64,000 nucleotides of DNA, taken from Diplolepis rosae (lineage: Eukaryota; Arthropoda; Insecta; Hymenoptera; Diplolepididae). Below the pieces are notes generated by a model, which saw only the letters and a list, made by a program, of their open reading frames with translations, did no database searches and had not been told where the DNA came from. The position numbers and the translations under genes were made by a program. Positions 12,353 through 24,030 of this stretch are shown piece by piece. The stretch's first letter is position 1, and every line of letters begins with the position of its first letter. The stretch is taken from the NCBI GenBank assembly GCA_030998225.1, contig JAPYXD010000466.1, positions 8,039,001 to 8,103,000 on the forward strand, given 5' to 3'.

Positions 12353-13697
12353 AACGTACCAAAAAAAACCAAATCTTTGCATACGCTCAGTGAGGGCTCA
12401 ACTTCATTCGAGTGATTTATGTGATAAGGTTATCTCGTGTGAACAACGTACCAAAAAAAACCAAATCTTTGCATACGCTCAGTGAGGGCTGAACTTCATT
12501 CGAGTGATTTATGTGATAAGGTTATCGTGTGAACAACGTACCAAAAAAAAAACCAAATCTTCGCATACGCTCAGTGAGGGCTGAACTTCATAAGAGTGAT
12601 TTATGTGATAAGTTTATATGCATGGTAATGTTTTCTATGGGTTTCTTAAATTGAGATTATGACAGGTCATACGCAACACTCTTCTTTTAATGAATTTGGA
12701 CTCAAGCATTTCCAGTCACTCACCTGACCGCTTTTATGACTTGCAATAGTAACGTAATGTAATATTAATTACAGCATTTACATGAATCTTAATTAATTCA
12801 GAAGCGCCATCTCATTCCTCCTCCGACTTCTGTTTAATAGTAATTACGAATATAATATTATAGCCAACTATAAATTGTAAATAAATGGTTCTGAAGCGCC
12901 TCCCTATCCTCCCCTTGCTTCTGGTCAACAATAATTTATAATATATCAAGATATGAATATTATAAAATTTGAATAATTCAGAAACACCTCCACATTTCTT
13001 CCTTTGCTTCTAGTCAACAATAATTTCTTCACAATACTATAATATTGTCATTATTGTGAATTTCAAATAATTTAGAAGCGCCACCCAATTCGTCCCCTTG
13101 CTTCTAATTAACAGTAACTTCAAATAAGATGATAATATTGTCACTACAAGATAAATTTTGAATAATTCAAATGCACTACCTCATTCCTCCCCTTGCTTTT
13201 GGTTCACAGTAATTTCATGGATAATAATATTTGGAAAAAAATTGAAAATTAGAGAAGTACTCACAAGTTACACATGCAAAAAACGAAGTTTGAAAATAAT
13301 GGTTTGTCAGGAAAAGCGGCCAGGTGAGTGACTGGAAATGCTTGAGTCCAAATTCATTAAAAGAAGAGTGTTGCGTATGACCTGTCATAATCTCAATTTA
13401 AGAAACCCATAGAAAACATTACCATGCATATAAACTTATCACATAAATCACTCTTATGAAGTTCAGCCCTCACTGAGCGTATGCGAAGATTTGGTTTTTT
13501 TTTGGTACGTTGTTCACACGAGATAACCTTATCACATAAATCACTCGAATGAAGTTGAGCCCTCACTGAGCGTATGCGAAGATTTGGTTTTTTTTTGGTA
13601 CGTTGTTCACACGAGATAACCTTATCACATAAATCACTCGAATGAAGTTGAGCCCTCACTGAGCGTATGCAAAGATTTGGTTTTTTTTGGTACGTTG
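12353..13697. mobile_element. Fold-back element with tandemly repeated arms
   Basis: Long inverted arms (~385 bp: 12353-12740 and 13317-13697) are nearly identical. Each arm carries three ~90-92 bp direct repeats starting ACGTACCAAAAAA (12354, 12446, 12536 on the left), then a unique part ending near CACTCACCTG. No transposase is encoded. Long TIRs built from internal tandem repeats define fold-back (FB) and Galileo elements; Galileo belongs to the P superfamily, which is notable given the host element. Confidence 0.85.
12790..13215. repeat. Five degenerate ~85-105 bp repeats in the fold-back spacer
   Basis: A unit of the form GAAGCGCC, a CCTCATTCCTCC-like tract, CTTGCTTCT, AACAGTAATTT recurs five times between the fold-back arms, separated by AT-rich DNA. 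Within a unit GAAGC and GCTTC can pair as a small stem. Confidence 0.65.
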
Positions 13698-13913
13698 TTC
13701 ACACGAGAGCCCTCACCTCCCTAATTTTACATTGAAAATGTTTTTTTTGGGTGATATGGATATTTTTTGGTAATACATTTTAATGATTAATTTTTTAGAA
13801 TATTATACTAATGAAATATCCATTTATTCCTCACAAAAGTATTTTGAAACGCTATACTCAAAATATATGAGGTTTGAATAATATTAAAAGTAATTATGAC
13901 AGAAATAAACAAA

Positions 13914-16275
13914 TTACTGTCTCTGTAAGAATAGAATATACACTTCTTTGGCATTATAAGGCCATGGTTTTTTCTCAAGTACACTATCATTCACTCTCAA
14001 CCATCCTTTTGACTGTCTCAAATAACAAAAATAATGACCTTTAAATATTTCCTTTGCACCCGTATGGAAGATAGCACTTATAACTTTGTATGAGCCACCG
14101 CCAAACTCAATTACAGCAGTTGGAATGCCCTTTATTGCACATTTTCCAATTTTTTCCAAAATGCCAAAACTACTAGAACGATATATCATGAGTTGAACTA
14201 CTAGAATCAATGGAGCAGATTCCACGTTCATTCGCTGGAATTTATGTTGCCCTCCGCATTCAACATTACATTTTGCATCCACTTTTACTCGTTTGTCGAA
14301 AACTTCATGGAAAAGTTGCTTAAGATCCACAGTCGTTTTCTCTGCTATTCCAACTGGAAGAATCACAGTCGTGTCAGTTACATCTTCGGAAGTTGAAATG
14401 TTGCATTTGGCACATGTTTTCAAATCTTTGACTTTGAATTCGGTTATTTGTCTTAACACAGGTACGACATTAAAAAGATCGGTAATGAATTCGTGTGCAT
14501 CCTGCTGTTCTTCGATAATATATCGTTTACCAGCCAAACGCCTGATTTCCAGTACATTAACTAGTTTGTTCTTTAAAGAATACGCAAGTAAAGCTTTTCG
14601 CAAGACATGATCAATCGGCAGATTCATCAATTGACTTTTCATTGGCTGACAATGAAAAATACATTGCAGAACGGCATTGGCATAACACGAAAGTCCATCG
14701 TTATTTGTCAATCCTCTCACATTTATCGAAATGTTAGATGAAACATTATTTTGTTCAGCTTCTTGCACTCTCACCGGTTGATCGTAGTGGAACCACATAT
14801 CATCGATCATTCTAGTTTCCGTATTTTTATGAAATTCAAACTCGGGTAAATCAGTTCGATATTTTTTCCTCAATCTATTATATTCTTCTATTGCTTCGCC
14901 ACCCGCTCTTACCCGCGATGGGTCAAAATTGGCAATATGTAAACCTTCTAGAGTCGTGACTCGAGATAATGCAACGTAAATTTGACCATCGGCAAACATT
15001 CTGTTACCAGCATCTATTACTGCTTGTTTCAAACTGAGACCTTGCGATTTATGAATAGTAATGGCATAACTCAAGCACATGGGAAATTGCTTACGAATGA
15101 CATAAGCTTTGTCCATTATCTCAAATTTAAGAGGGTACCGTTCAATAATGCATTCTTTTTTCGATGATGCTAAATCGATTGCCACACTTTCAATATCATT
15201 TGAAATGTCACGAGAAACCAACTTGATTGTGCCGATGGAACCATTCACAAGCCCTAGAGAAATGTCAATGTTTTTGGTAATCATAATTTTAGCTCCAATC
15301 TTGATAGATATTGATCTAGAAAGTCCTCCCGATTTAGACATATCTTTATCGTCAAGTTGTAAAGCCTTATCAACTTTTTTTCTGAGATACGATTTGCAAT
15401 CTATCGAGTCATGAGCCTGTAATTCAATTTCTTCTCCAACAATACGTTTCAACATTTCTGTATTCAAAATATTACACATATGACGAGTAGAAAATATACA
15501 AATAGCTTCTGAAGAAATTTTAGAAACGTAGTCACACAATTCGCTAAATTTTCCTTCTACCGTCGTTTCAAGGAAAGGGATTTTTCTCGTTTTCAGTATT
15601 TTTCGATCCTTTTGAGTCGTAAAACCCACACGAATTCTCTTCAATATGTCTCTGTAAGTTGTATCTCCTTTTTGACGCATATTGATAGTCAGTTCATCAT
15701 ATTCAAAGAGACTCGCCCACAAATTGATGTTTCCAACACATCCAATAAGTGTTTGGATGTCATCTGATGAAAGCGACTTGAATGGCGGTTGTCCTTTAAC
15801 TGGTGCTAATTGCAACAAATCACCAAATAAAAGAATATGTTTTTTACCAAACCAACCATCTGAGGTATCTTCAGTGTTGTAAATTTCAGATAATCTTTTA
15901 TGAATGTACATAAACTGCACATTAGAGACCATAGAAATTTCATCTATGATAATGATTTCAACATCTTCCAGGTCTCGACGCAATTTTTCCAAAACGGAAT
16001 CGCTCAGCAATCGGTATTTCGGCACATTACCGTGCTCCACAGGCAACGAAAACATTCTGTGAATAGTTAATCCATTTATGGAGAACGCTGCTATGCCAGT
16101 TGGGGCTGTAACTGCTACTCGTTTTGCCAATACTTGTTTCACCCAACACCTTATGGCACTAATGATAAAACTCTTCCCAGTTCCGCCTTCTCCACTAACG
16201 TATAACCTTAATATCGAAGCATTCGACGGATCACCTCGAAGTGCTTTGGTAACTCTGTCGAAAATTCTTTTTGAT
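13914..16275 (-). pseudogene. Helitron PIF1-type helicase fused to a USP (C19) domain
   Basis: The helicase part has Walker A GEGGTGKS (~16170-16195, upstream of the first ATG at 16142), VTAPTGIAA, Walker B IIIDEISMV and the C-terminal YVALSRV box: an SF1B PIF1-family 5'-3' helicase. After a ~50-residue linker comes a ubiquitin-specific peptidase-like domain (~265 residues). It has Cys box GLSCYANAVLQC, QQDAHEF, a Cys-x2-Cys / Cys-x3-Cys zinc ribbon, His box GHYFCYL and RVNDSVL with the catalytic Asp. All expected C19 catalytic residues are present. The frame is open from ~16275, where it meets the Rep frame at a run of five A (minus strand; 16268-16272). One missing A there would explain the break. 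USP domains in Helitrons are uncommon as far as I know; OTU-type peptidases are the better-known cargo. Confidence 0.85.
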
Positions 16276-18256
16276 CAACATTCATTTCAGATTCATAATC
16301 AGCGACATCTTTGTCGGGAAGTTGTTCATCGATTTGCTTGAATTCATCCATAGCGGCATAAATCCGATCTAGATCACCTTGGACAGATTTATTATCATTT
16401 TCCAATTCCTCTCTGTTGTTAATTTCTATTTGTTGTTTAATCAATTCTTCAGCCTCATTTTTAGCTTTCCTGATTTCCTCTAGTTTTTCATGATACATTT
16501 GCGCTTTTTCAAGTTCTGAAGCTACTTTGTGATATAATTCTGCATACGTTTCACATCCATTTTTCAATTCCGATGCATTCGTCCACGGTTGGAAAAGAAG
16601 AAGCAATGAGTAAAAGTATTTTTCAGGATGTGTTTCCACATTGTATTTGAAATGATTAATCAGATATTCTTGTTTCCTTTTTCTCACGTAGCGATTGCTG
16701 CCAATTTGGTAACATTCCGCATCTTCATTCTTTAGTTTGTAGTTAACTATATCGTACCATTTTGCGAAATCGTACAAACAAAGATTTTTTAACTCGGTTG
16801 GTCTGTTTGGATAATAATTATCTACAAAGTTGGGACAAAAAATATCTTCGGATCTTTCATCCAATTGTTCAATTTCTTTTTTCGTTTTCAATTTTTTACT
16901 CCGAATTTCGTTTACGTCAACCCATCTTATCGTGGTATTGGGATCAGTTCCATACAATGAAATTCCCAATAATGTGTCAGCGGCTTCAAGCGCCCCGCAC
17001 TCTCGATGGCTCAAACTACGTAACGTTACGGCCCATAATCGACTGTTGAGTGGTTTGTTTGAATCTATTCCTTTTAAAGAGTCAACCAAGTGACTTTTTT
17101 CGCCAGCTTTCGTTTCGTATTTTGTAACATAATTCGTAGCTACTCTTGTTTTTTCACCAATATACTGAATATCCATGTTACCCTCCCAAGCTGTCAAAAT
17201 TATTGGATTGTAATCATTGATGTTACCCTCTTCTTTCGTTCTTGGCAAATCGTAAAATCGGCTTTTTTTTTTAAAAGTTTTTCTTCCCGCTACAGATGTT
17301 ATAATATCTCTTGTTATTAGCTTATCTGTTTCTGGTCTTGCAAAACCAAAACGGCAAACTTTATAAAACTCCCCAGTTTTATTCGTTTTTGTTCTCAAGC
17401 AATAGCTGTTGTGGGTATGCTTTTGATGAGTAGTAACTCTCTCATAGAGCTGGGGAGAAATTTTTTTGTCAGGTATTCTGCAAGTTATATGTTTCAAAAT
17501 AAATTCAGAAACTTCCTCGGGAGTCGATTCACCTAGTATGGGTGCATCATCTATCCACAATAACATGTGATAATGTTGAGTACCCCGACCTTGATACTCG
17601 CGTCTCCAAAAGTAGTGAACTACTTTTCCCAGGGGAGCTTGTTCTGAGCAAATGAATTCCAACATTGCATGAAATTGGTTGTCCATAAAACGTGATACCG
17701 ATACCGGATCTCTGGCTATCAATTCTGCTTCTGGAGCCTTGTCCAGAATGGGAGAATTGACTTTGCGAATGTATTCGATTAAGTCTCCCCACAACCATTC
17801 TGCTGGACTCAGGGTCAAGAAAAATGTAGCAGGCCCGTAATGATCAACCATACACATGAGATTGTTCCTGGGTATCTTCCAGTACTGAGCAGTGTTACGA
17901 ATGCGTGCGAAAATGGTATTCATGAACTTGTCGAGATCTTGTTCTTTCAACATAGTCAAGAAATTACCAGCTGTCAATTTTTCTTTGCGATTAGGAACAT
18001 TCATAGCGCTGTAAACCCCTTGCTTGATTTGGCGATTGGTACTATCATTCAATAAAAAGAACAGATACTGCGAATTCAACCGGAATTGCGGATGTTTACT
18101 TCTCAATCTTCTTCTGATGAATTGAGCATCAGTAAGTTTTACTCCACGATCTTCATCATGCATGCCATGTTTTCCAGTGTAAAATAAATCTGGAAAACAC
18201 AGTATATCAAGTTTCTTTTCAGTATGACTGATCGGTGCTTCTAATATTTTTTTCAT
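16208..18256 (-). pseudogene. Helitron Rep (HUH endonuclease) segment
   Basis: About 680 residues. The N-terminus (LDILCFPDLFYTGKHG, LTDAQFIRRRL) matches the Helitron N-terminal helicase-like domain. The HUH motif reads RGTQHYHMLLW (~residue 225), and the two-tyrosine motif NYVTKY lies at ~377. These residues cut and rejoin single-stranded DNA. A Glu/Lys-rich coiled-coil tail (~600-650) precedes the frame break into the helicase. The ATG at 18256 is probably not the native start: upstream are an in-frame TAG (18260-18262), a frame change near 18290-18300 and another TAG (18424-18426) that separates it from the DUF6570 ORF. The native product was therefore one long polyprotein, now inactive. 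Confidence 0.85.
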
Positions 18257-18423
18257 CTGCTACAAATTTGAGGCAGTTTCGTTCATTCGTTTTTCATTCA
18301 AGGATAAATAGTGTAGGGCTCATAAAAGTCATCCGATTTGGACTTTTGAGTAAGAAATGCTACTTTTTCTTTCATCAAGATTTCTTCATTTTTATCGACA
18401 AGCTCATGTACTTCTATGGCTTC

Positions 18424-21372
18424 CTATTGAATGTCGATAACATTATTGACATAACTATCAATTTTTTCGTCATCTCCAACTTCATACTCCATTGGTGGCA
18501 AGTCGTTGAGCAAATCGTTGGCTTCAACAGGAAGCATAATATTTTTATATTCAGGATTAACGCTTTTCAACTTTTGAAGAGCAGCGTAAACTTTGCCAAT
18601 GTTAACCTTGTTTTCCCAAATAGTTTTAGTTTTCGCGCCTGGCAAGCTACGCACAAGTATATAATATTCGTGATTCTTATTAATGGGTTCTGTTTCAGGA
18701 CAAATCCTCTTCAAAGTTTCTTCCATGGATAAAGGAAGATGGAACGTTCGACCAATTACTTTTTCAATTCTTTGCTTTGGAGGCAGATTTTTCTTGCCTA
18801 CTGTTCCCTTTCTTTCAATAATTTGAAATGCTTTAGCTCTCTGAATAAGCATTTTTTCTGTAGCATTAAGAGCTGATATTTCTGGGGGAATCTCGTCAAC
18901 TCGAAGATTGTTGAAGATGCAAGTGGGTGGCATTATGCCTTTACGCATTTGAATGACGCAATATGTGCAAACGTACGTTGATTGTCGATTTTTTTCTTGA
19001 GCATCTTTTATTACTGCCACCCATATTGCGGTATTGATGGGTTTTCTCATTTTTGCAATCTCAGTCATATTTCGAACAGATTCGAGACTCTCACAACAAA
19101 CACAGGAATGAATCGGTGTATCTGACGTATTTTTCTGCAACTTTAAAAATGCTTTCCTATGAGAGGTCATAATATCGTCTTCGTTGAGGTTGATATCATT
19201 ACCTTCGTATTCATAAGTCGTTTGATTTTCTTTCATATAATCACGAAGTTTTTGCAGCTCTTCAACATTACCTTCTTTCAAGTTTTTATCTAGTAAAGAT
19301 ATTCTTTTCGTCAGTTGAAGAATCCTATATACAATTCTTCGAATTTTCCGAACTTTGGGAAAATGAGGAGAAAGAATCAAAGTTGGGAGAAAAGTCGATT
19401 TACAAGATGTGCAATCAACGTAACAACTACGAGGATGGCCAAGTTTAGAAATATCTGAATGTTGTGCTCCGCATTTGTGCGCCTCTTCAACGCGAATATG
19501 AACGTTACCCATCGTCCACTCACTTAAGGAATTCAAAAAGTCCTGATATTTTTCTATCACAACTGTGTCAATATGACACCGTAATTCATCACAGACCCAC
19601 GATTTTCCCTTTTTCGTCACTTCAATTACTTGTAATATGTTCGTTATACAACCATTTCTATCGATAATCAATTTTTCGTCGGCTAATTGTTCACCGTGCT
19701 TGTAGGCAGTTTCAGCGAAGAAAGCTTCTGTAGAGGAATTATGTTTCGATGAACCGCACAATGCTTGGAACTTTAACTGAGGGTCAGTAAATAATAGCTG
19801 CTTTACTTGTTCAATAACTATCGCAGCATTTTCCTTACAATTTTTCAAAGTTCGCTCAAGCAAACAAACATCCAGTTTCCTACTCGCGAGACACCATTTT
19901 ACAACATTGTCAGCTTCCCACCTTGAAGACGCTGTAGAAAGTGCCTTCATTTTTTCTACAAATTTTAAAACAAATTTTGCCGAATTCGTTTTCATTTTTT
20001 TATTCGTCTGCATTTTGTATTTTCTAACAATGTTCAGTGACTGTTTTAAACTCAATTGAGAATTTGAAGTTTGAGTCAAACTCTCTCTTTTTATTTTGTC
20101 TACATACAAGTATGTTTTCATCTTTTGTGATAACAACGCCTTGTTCGCATCGCGATATTTTTTTTGACGAATTCTGCGTTTTTTATTCACTTTCGCGATT
20201 TCATTGGAAGACATTTTTTTTTGACGAAATTTTCTCTGTCGAATTTTAGCTTTTTCTCGAGTACGTAGCGATGAAGTTTCTTCTTCGGAGCACACATCCT
20301 TATTGCAAACAACAGAATATCTTCTTTTTCTTTTCAATCTTATTATCGAATCACAAGTAAAGCTTTGATTTTCTTCCGCAAAGGTGTCAGATTTAATTGT
20401 TTGCTGAGAATCTGAGTAAACACATTGTACCTTTTCAATCATGTGCCCGTATGAAGATTCAGAAGAATCTACGAAATTAATATCCTGAGAATCATTGAAT
20501 GTGAGATTCATTGAATTTTTTGCATCGAAGAGATTCGAATCTAAAGAATTACTCGATTCATCTTCAATTCGCGAATTGTGATGTTTGGTCAAAGATACTG
20601 TCTCTACGTTATAAGTTTTTCTAGGGAAATGCTCTAGTTGATGATTTTTTAGTATTTTAAGTAAGTGCGGACGGAGCAATCGATATTCATGTTCAACACT
20701 CTCAGGCTTGATATTCGTAACGAGCGAGACAGCAAAGGCAATAGCAAAAACTCCGCAGTCATTGAATCCAATTTGAGATTGTACTTTTGGAAAAATGACT
20801 TTGTTCAAATCATAATGTGGGAACAATTTGTGTAAAAACGTTTTTTGCTGATTATGGAGTACTTTTGTGTTCATTGAATCGTAAACAAACAGTTGATTCG
20901 TAGTACAATTGTAAAAGGAACATGACCAATGATTGCAAGTATGAAGTATTTGAATATGATTCATATTTTTGGGTACTGGCTTAATTCTTCTCCCTCCATG
21001 TTGCGCATAATAAGTCTCATATGGGATATACGATGATTTCTCATGTAGTATTGAGATAAAGACCGACATAATACTGTCCGTGAGCCATCCATTTTGTTTT
21101 ATCACGAACTCCTCTTCCTTTGTCAAAACTAGCAACGGTAATCTCGGCAGTCCTTGCCACGTTACAGGCTTTTTCTTTGTTTTTTCATGAACTCGTCGAT
21201 TCGTCACATTATTCGAAAAAACTTGTCGACAGACATCCTTTTCTTTTCGAAACATAGTTTTGCCTACATTTGACACTTTTTTCATGGACATTTTTCTTTT
21301 TCTCATGTTGAGACGGAACAAACTTTCTTTCTTCGGAATGCATGTACTGTTCAGATTTCTCGATACTATCAA
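18424..21372 (-). pseudogene. Helitron N-terminal part: C48 peptidase + basic region + DUF6570
   Basis: A 982-codon ORF. Residues ~85-245 form an Ulp1/adenain-like C48 peptidase: His in CNHWSC, Asp in FVYDSMN, Gln in KVQSQ, Cys in NDCGVFA, the full catalytic set. A strongly basic region follows (~385-440, REKAKIRQRKFRQKK), then Cys-rich segments (CYVDCTSC ~655) and a DUF6570-type region (CVCCES ~755; CTYCVIQMRKG; NNLRVDEIPPEI), which usually sits N-terminal to Helitron Rep. The ORF ends at TAG 18424-18426, and the same frame continues past it, so this is a nonsense mutation. The first ~40 residues overlap another frame (21544-21209), which probably holds the native N-terminal sequence; a frameshift near 21.3 kb would join them. 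Confidence 0.75.
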
Positions 21373-21544
21373 AATCCATGCAAGTTTCTAACGTTGCCAA
21401 CCTATTTGTTGTCAATACTTCTTCATGGAAAGGCATAGGTGTATAACGATTATTTTTGCTCGAAGATGGCAATACCTTCTGCCAATCAGGATCGTCACGT
21501 GTCGAATCTGTCAACATTTTTGATGGCATTTGTCGATTAGTCAC
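21209..21544 (-). pseudogene. Short segment linking C48 copies B and C of the Helitron
   Basis: A 111-codon Ser/Lys-rich frame with no domain. It lies between the two C48 ORFs and overlaps the start of the 982-codon ORF in another frame. It most likely represents part of the ancestral continuous reading frame rather than a separate gene. Confidence 0.35.
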
Positions 21545-21663
21545 TGCAACCTCATTTTTTAAAAGGCAATAGCTTTGGACAATTAAAAGATGAAGTTGTC
21601 AATATTCTTTGCCAAGCATTACATGCATCGTTTCTTTTTGGAAAAGGTTCAATCTGTCCAGTT

Positions 21664-22710
21664 TCAAAAAATCTTAATCAAATGTGGTCTCATTTTCGAA
21701 CAGTCGTACTGGACGTTCCTCGGGTTTTCTTTGAATAAGCACGTTACGGCATTTGCAATAGCGAAAACACCACAATCATTGCCAGGTGGTTGCTGTTGAA
21801 CGTTCGGAAATCTAACGACCTTTGACAGATTCAAATCCGGAAAAAGTTTGGAAAGAATGAGCAGCAAATCAACCGACATTTCATTTTTTTTAAAGGAATC
21901 ATAAATATATACAAAACGTTTTTCATAATGGCAGCAAACCCAATGACGTTTAGTCTTGAGATGTATCAATTGCAGAATCTTTTGATCAAATGGGACGGGT
22001 TTAATGGTTTCGCGTGAATCATCACTGCAATTTTGAACGAACAAACCATAATGCTTCTTCAACATTGTGTGAAAAAATGCAACGTGAGTGTCTTCAAGCT
22101 CTGCACTACCTTGCATTATTTTCATATCAGCTGGTAATAATTGGACCAGCTCTACGAAATTGGTCTCTTCAGATGGAAAAGGTTCGATCGTTTTTGTTTC
22201 AAAAATTTTGATTAAATGTTCTCTCATATTGTGTCGAATGTAGTAAACCTTTCCTGGGTCCTTTTGATCCAAACACGTTATGGCATTTGCAATTGCAAAC
22301 AAACCACATTCAACGTCTTCTAATTGACTTTGAACATCAGGAAATATAACAGTTTCATGCAAATTCAAAGTTGGAAACATTTTTACGAGAATGCGTGTCA
22401 AAGGTTCCGACAACTCTTTTCTGTTGAGCGAGTCATAAATAAATACTGAACCTGCTTTATAATAGCAACAAACCCAATGAAGCGGTAAGCGTATTATTTG
22501 CAAAACTTCGTCTTCCATCGACACTGGCTTGATTGATTCAAGTTCAACCAAGCTACAATCTTGAACAAAAAAAGCATAGTTCTCTTTCAACAAAGTATGG
22601 AAAAATGCTATGTGTCTATCTTCAAGCATTTTTCCAGTCCGCAAAATTCTCTTATCAGTTTCTGATAATTTATAAAGACGCACAAAATTGGACTCTGAAT
22701 ACTGTGACAT
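21664..22710 (-). pseudogene. Two tandem C48 (Ulp1-like) peptidase domains
   Basis: A 348-codon ORF made of two ~170-residue copies of the same fold. Copy A: PLHWVCC (His), FIYDSLN (Asp), VQSQ (Gln), ECGLFA (Cys). Copy B: KRHWVCC, YIYDSFK, VQQQ, DCGVFA. Both start with similar AFFHTLLK/AFFHTMLK segments and end in HLIKIF. C48 peptidases cleave SUMO/NEDD8-like or viral precursor proteins. Both catalytic sets are complete. The ORF ends at HLIKIF, where one extra T shifts the frame; the next frame continues with an IEPFP segment matching copy A, so the end is a frameshift (~21670). The start ATG at 22710 is the first in frame, and I see no upstream exon. Confidence 0.8.
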
Positions 22711-22799
22711 TTTTCATGTTGTAAAAGTAGCTCAAAGTGCCAATTGATGCGATTAATAAAAAAAACTGCCCAACGAAAAATATCACAAAATATTCAAAA

Positions 22800-22890
22800 C
22801 CCAGTAAGAAACAAAATTCTCGGGGCAACAAATAATCCCAGCAAGAAATGAAATTCTCGGGGCAAGCAGCTCAACGGTAATCCTTTTGTT
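22800..22890. repeat. Two copies of a ~45-50 bp direct repeat
   Basis: CAGNAAGAAA then AAATTCTCGGGGCAA occurs twice in succession just upstream of the Helitron's first ORF. It could be part of the Helitron 5' flank or of the neighbouring element. Confidence 0.4.
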
Positions 22891-22932
22891 ATATCTGGAA
22901 CTTTTGTTATACGAATGTCCCGACTCGAGACA

Positions 22933-24030
22933 GTGATCACAGAACGTGGGAGCTGGCGGCCCCCACCACGCTCCCATGTGGTAGCACACACAATCAAGCG
23001 CGCCGTGTCGTTGTGCCCCCACTTCCTCGCTTTGATTTCACGCTTTCGGCAGTTGAGCCAAGATCGAAAATTATGTATCTATCGACTTCATGTCCGTTTG
23101 CTCCAATTAATGATAATTTTTCGCACATAACCGTAAAACTAGTCACTTTCTATAAAAATATTACCATCTATTTCAATCAGATCGAGTTTGGTCCAATTAA
23201 TGATGATTTTCCGCACATAACCTTAAAACTAGTGATTTTATATAAAAACATTACCATCTATTTCAATTAAATCGAGTTTGGTCCAATTAATGATGATTTT
23301 CCGCACATAACCTTAAAACTAGTGATTTTATTAGAAAAAACATTACTATCTATTTAATTAGGATCGAGTTTAGTCCAATTAATAATGATTTACCGCACAT
23401 AACCTTGAAACTAGTGACTTTATATAAAACATTACCATCTGTGTAATTAGGATGGACTTTGATCCAATTAATGATGATTTTCCGCACATAACCTTGAATC
23501 TAGTGATTTTATACAGAAAAATTAATATCTATTTCAATTAAATCGAGTTTTGTCCAATTAATGATGAAATTTCGCACATAACCTTAAATCTAGTGATTTA
23601 AAAAAAAAATTACCTTCTGTTTAATTAGGATCGAGTTTGGCTCAATTAATGGTGATTTTTCGCACATAACCTTAAATCTAGTGACTTTATATAAAAACAT
23701 TACCATCTGTGTAATAAGGATCGACTTTGATCCAATTAATGATGATTTTCCGCACATAACCTTAAAACTATAGTAATTCAATATAAAAACATTACCATCT
23801 ATTTCAATCAGATCGAGTTAGATAGGATAGCTAATCTTCCACAGTTGTATCGACACACAGCACACGCCCATCTCTTGTTTGTTTCGGACATGCTTTTTTT
23901 TATTTTCCATAGAAAACTCGATCACACTACACTAGTCAGGATTATGGCATACATCCGCGAGGAAGTGGGGACACACCGTCACGGCGCGCTTGATTGTGTA
24001 TGCCCCCACCTGCGAGTGTGGTTTGCTATT
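22933..24030. mobile_element. Inverted-repeat element carrying a satellite
   Basis: Arms at 22988-23030 and 23957-23999 are near-identical inverse copies (core AATCAAGCGCGCCGTG and GTGGGGNCACA). The left side also starts with CAGTGATCACAGAACGTGGG, close to the terminus of the complete hAT MITE at 36981-37142, so this is probably a larger relative. The right outer terminus was not found. The inside is almost entirely the 90-bp satellite listed separately. Confidence 0.55.
23080..23820 (+). repeat. 90-bp satellite, eight copies
   Basis: The landmark CGCACATAACC recurs near 23122, 23212, 23302, 23394, 23483, 23573, 23661 and 23751, a spacing of 88-92 bp. Each unit runs TCCAATTAATGATGATTTTC, the landmark, CTAGTGATTTTAT, AACATTACCATCT, then GATCGAGTTT. 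Copies differ by point changes and small indels. Confidence 0.85.

Larger units (their letters stand above)
13914..22710 (-). mobile_element. Degenerate Helitron with several peptidase domains
   Basis: Read right to left the minus strand encodes C48 + C48, C48-DUF6570, Helitron N-terminal/HUH Rep, PIF1 helicase and USP. The set is split into pieces by stops and frame changes. Rep plus PIF1 helicase is unique to Helitrons, which replicate by a rolling-circle-like mechanism. I could not fix the termini (5' TC, 3' hairpin-CTRR, insertion between A and T) by eye, so coordinates are those of the coding block. It lies inside the P-type element, between its THAP exon and catalytic exons. Confidence 0.85.

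Noticed and set aside
13393..13659. An 88-codon ORF with a repeated peptide (KPNLRIRSVRA twice)
   Set aside because: It is simply the translation of the fold-back arm's tandem DNA repeats in one frame. The inverse arm would encode the same, and there is no start context or domain.
16255..16275. Programmed frameshift between Rep and helicase
   Set aside because: Considered because of the A-run, but the same Helitron has other stops and slips, so simple decay or an assembly error is more likely.
23080..23820. Regular 90-bp spacing suggesting a CRISPR array
   Set aside because: Whole units repeat with no unique spacers, the host is a eukaryote and no cas gene is nearby. This is a minisatellite.
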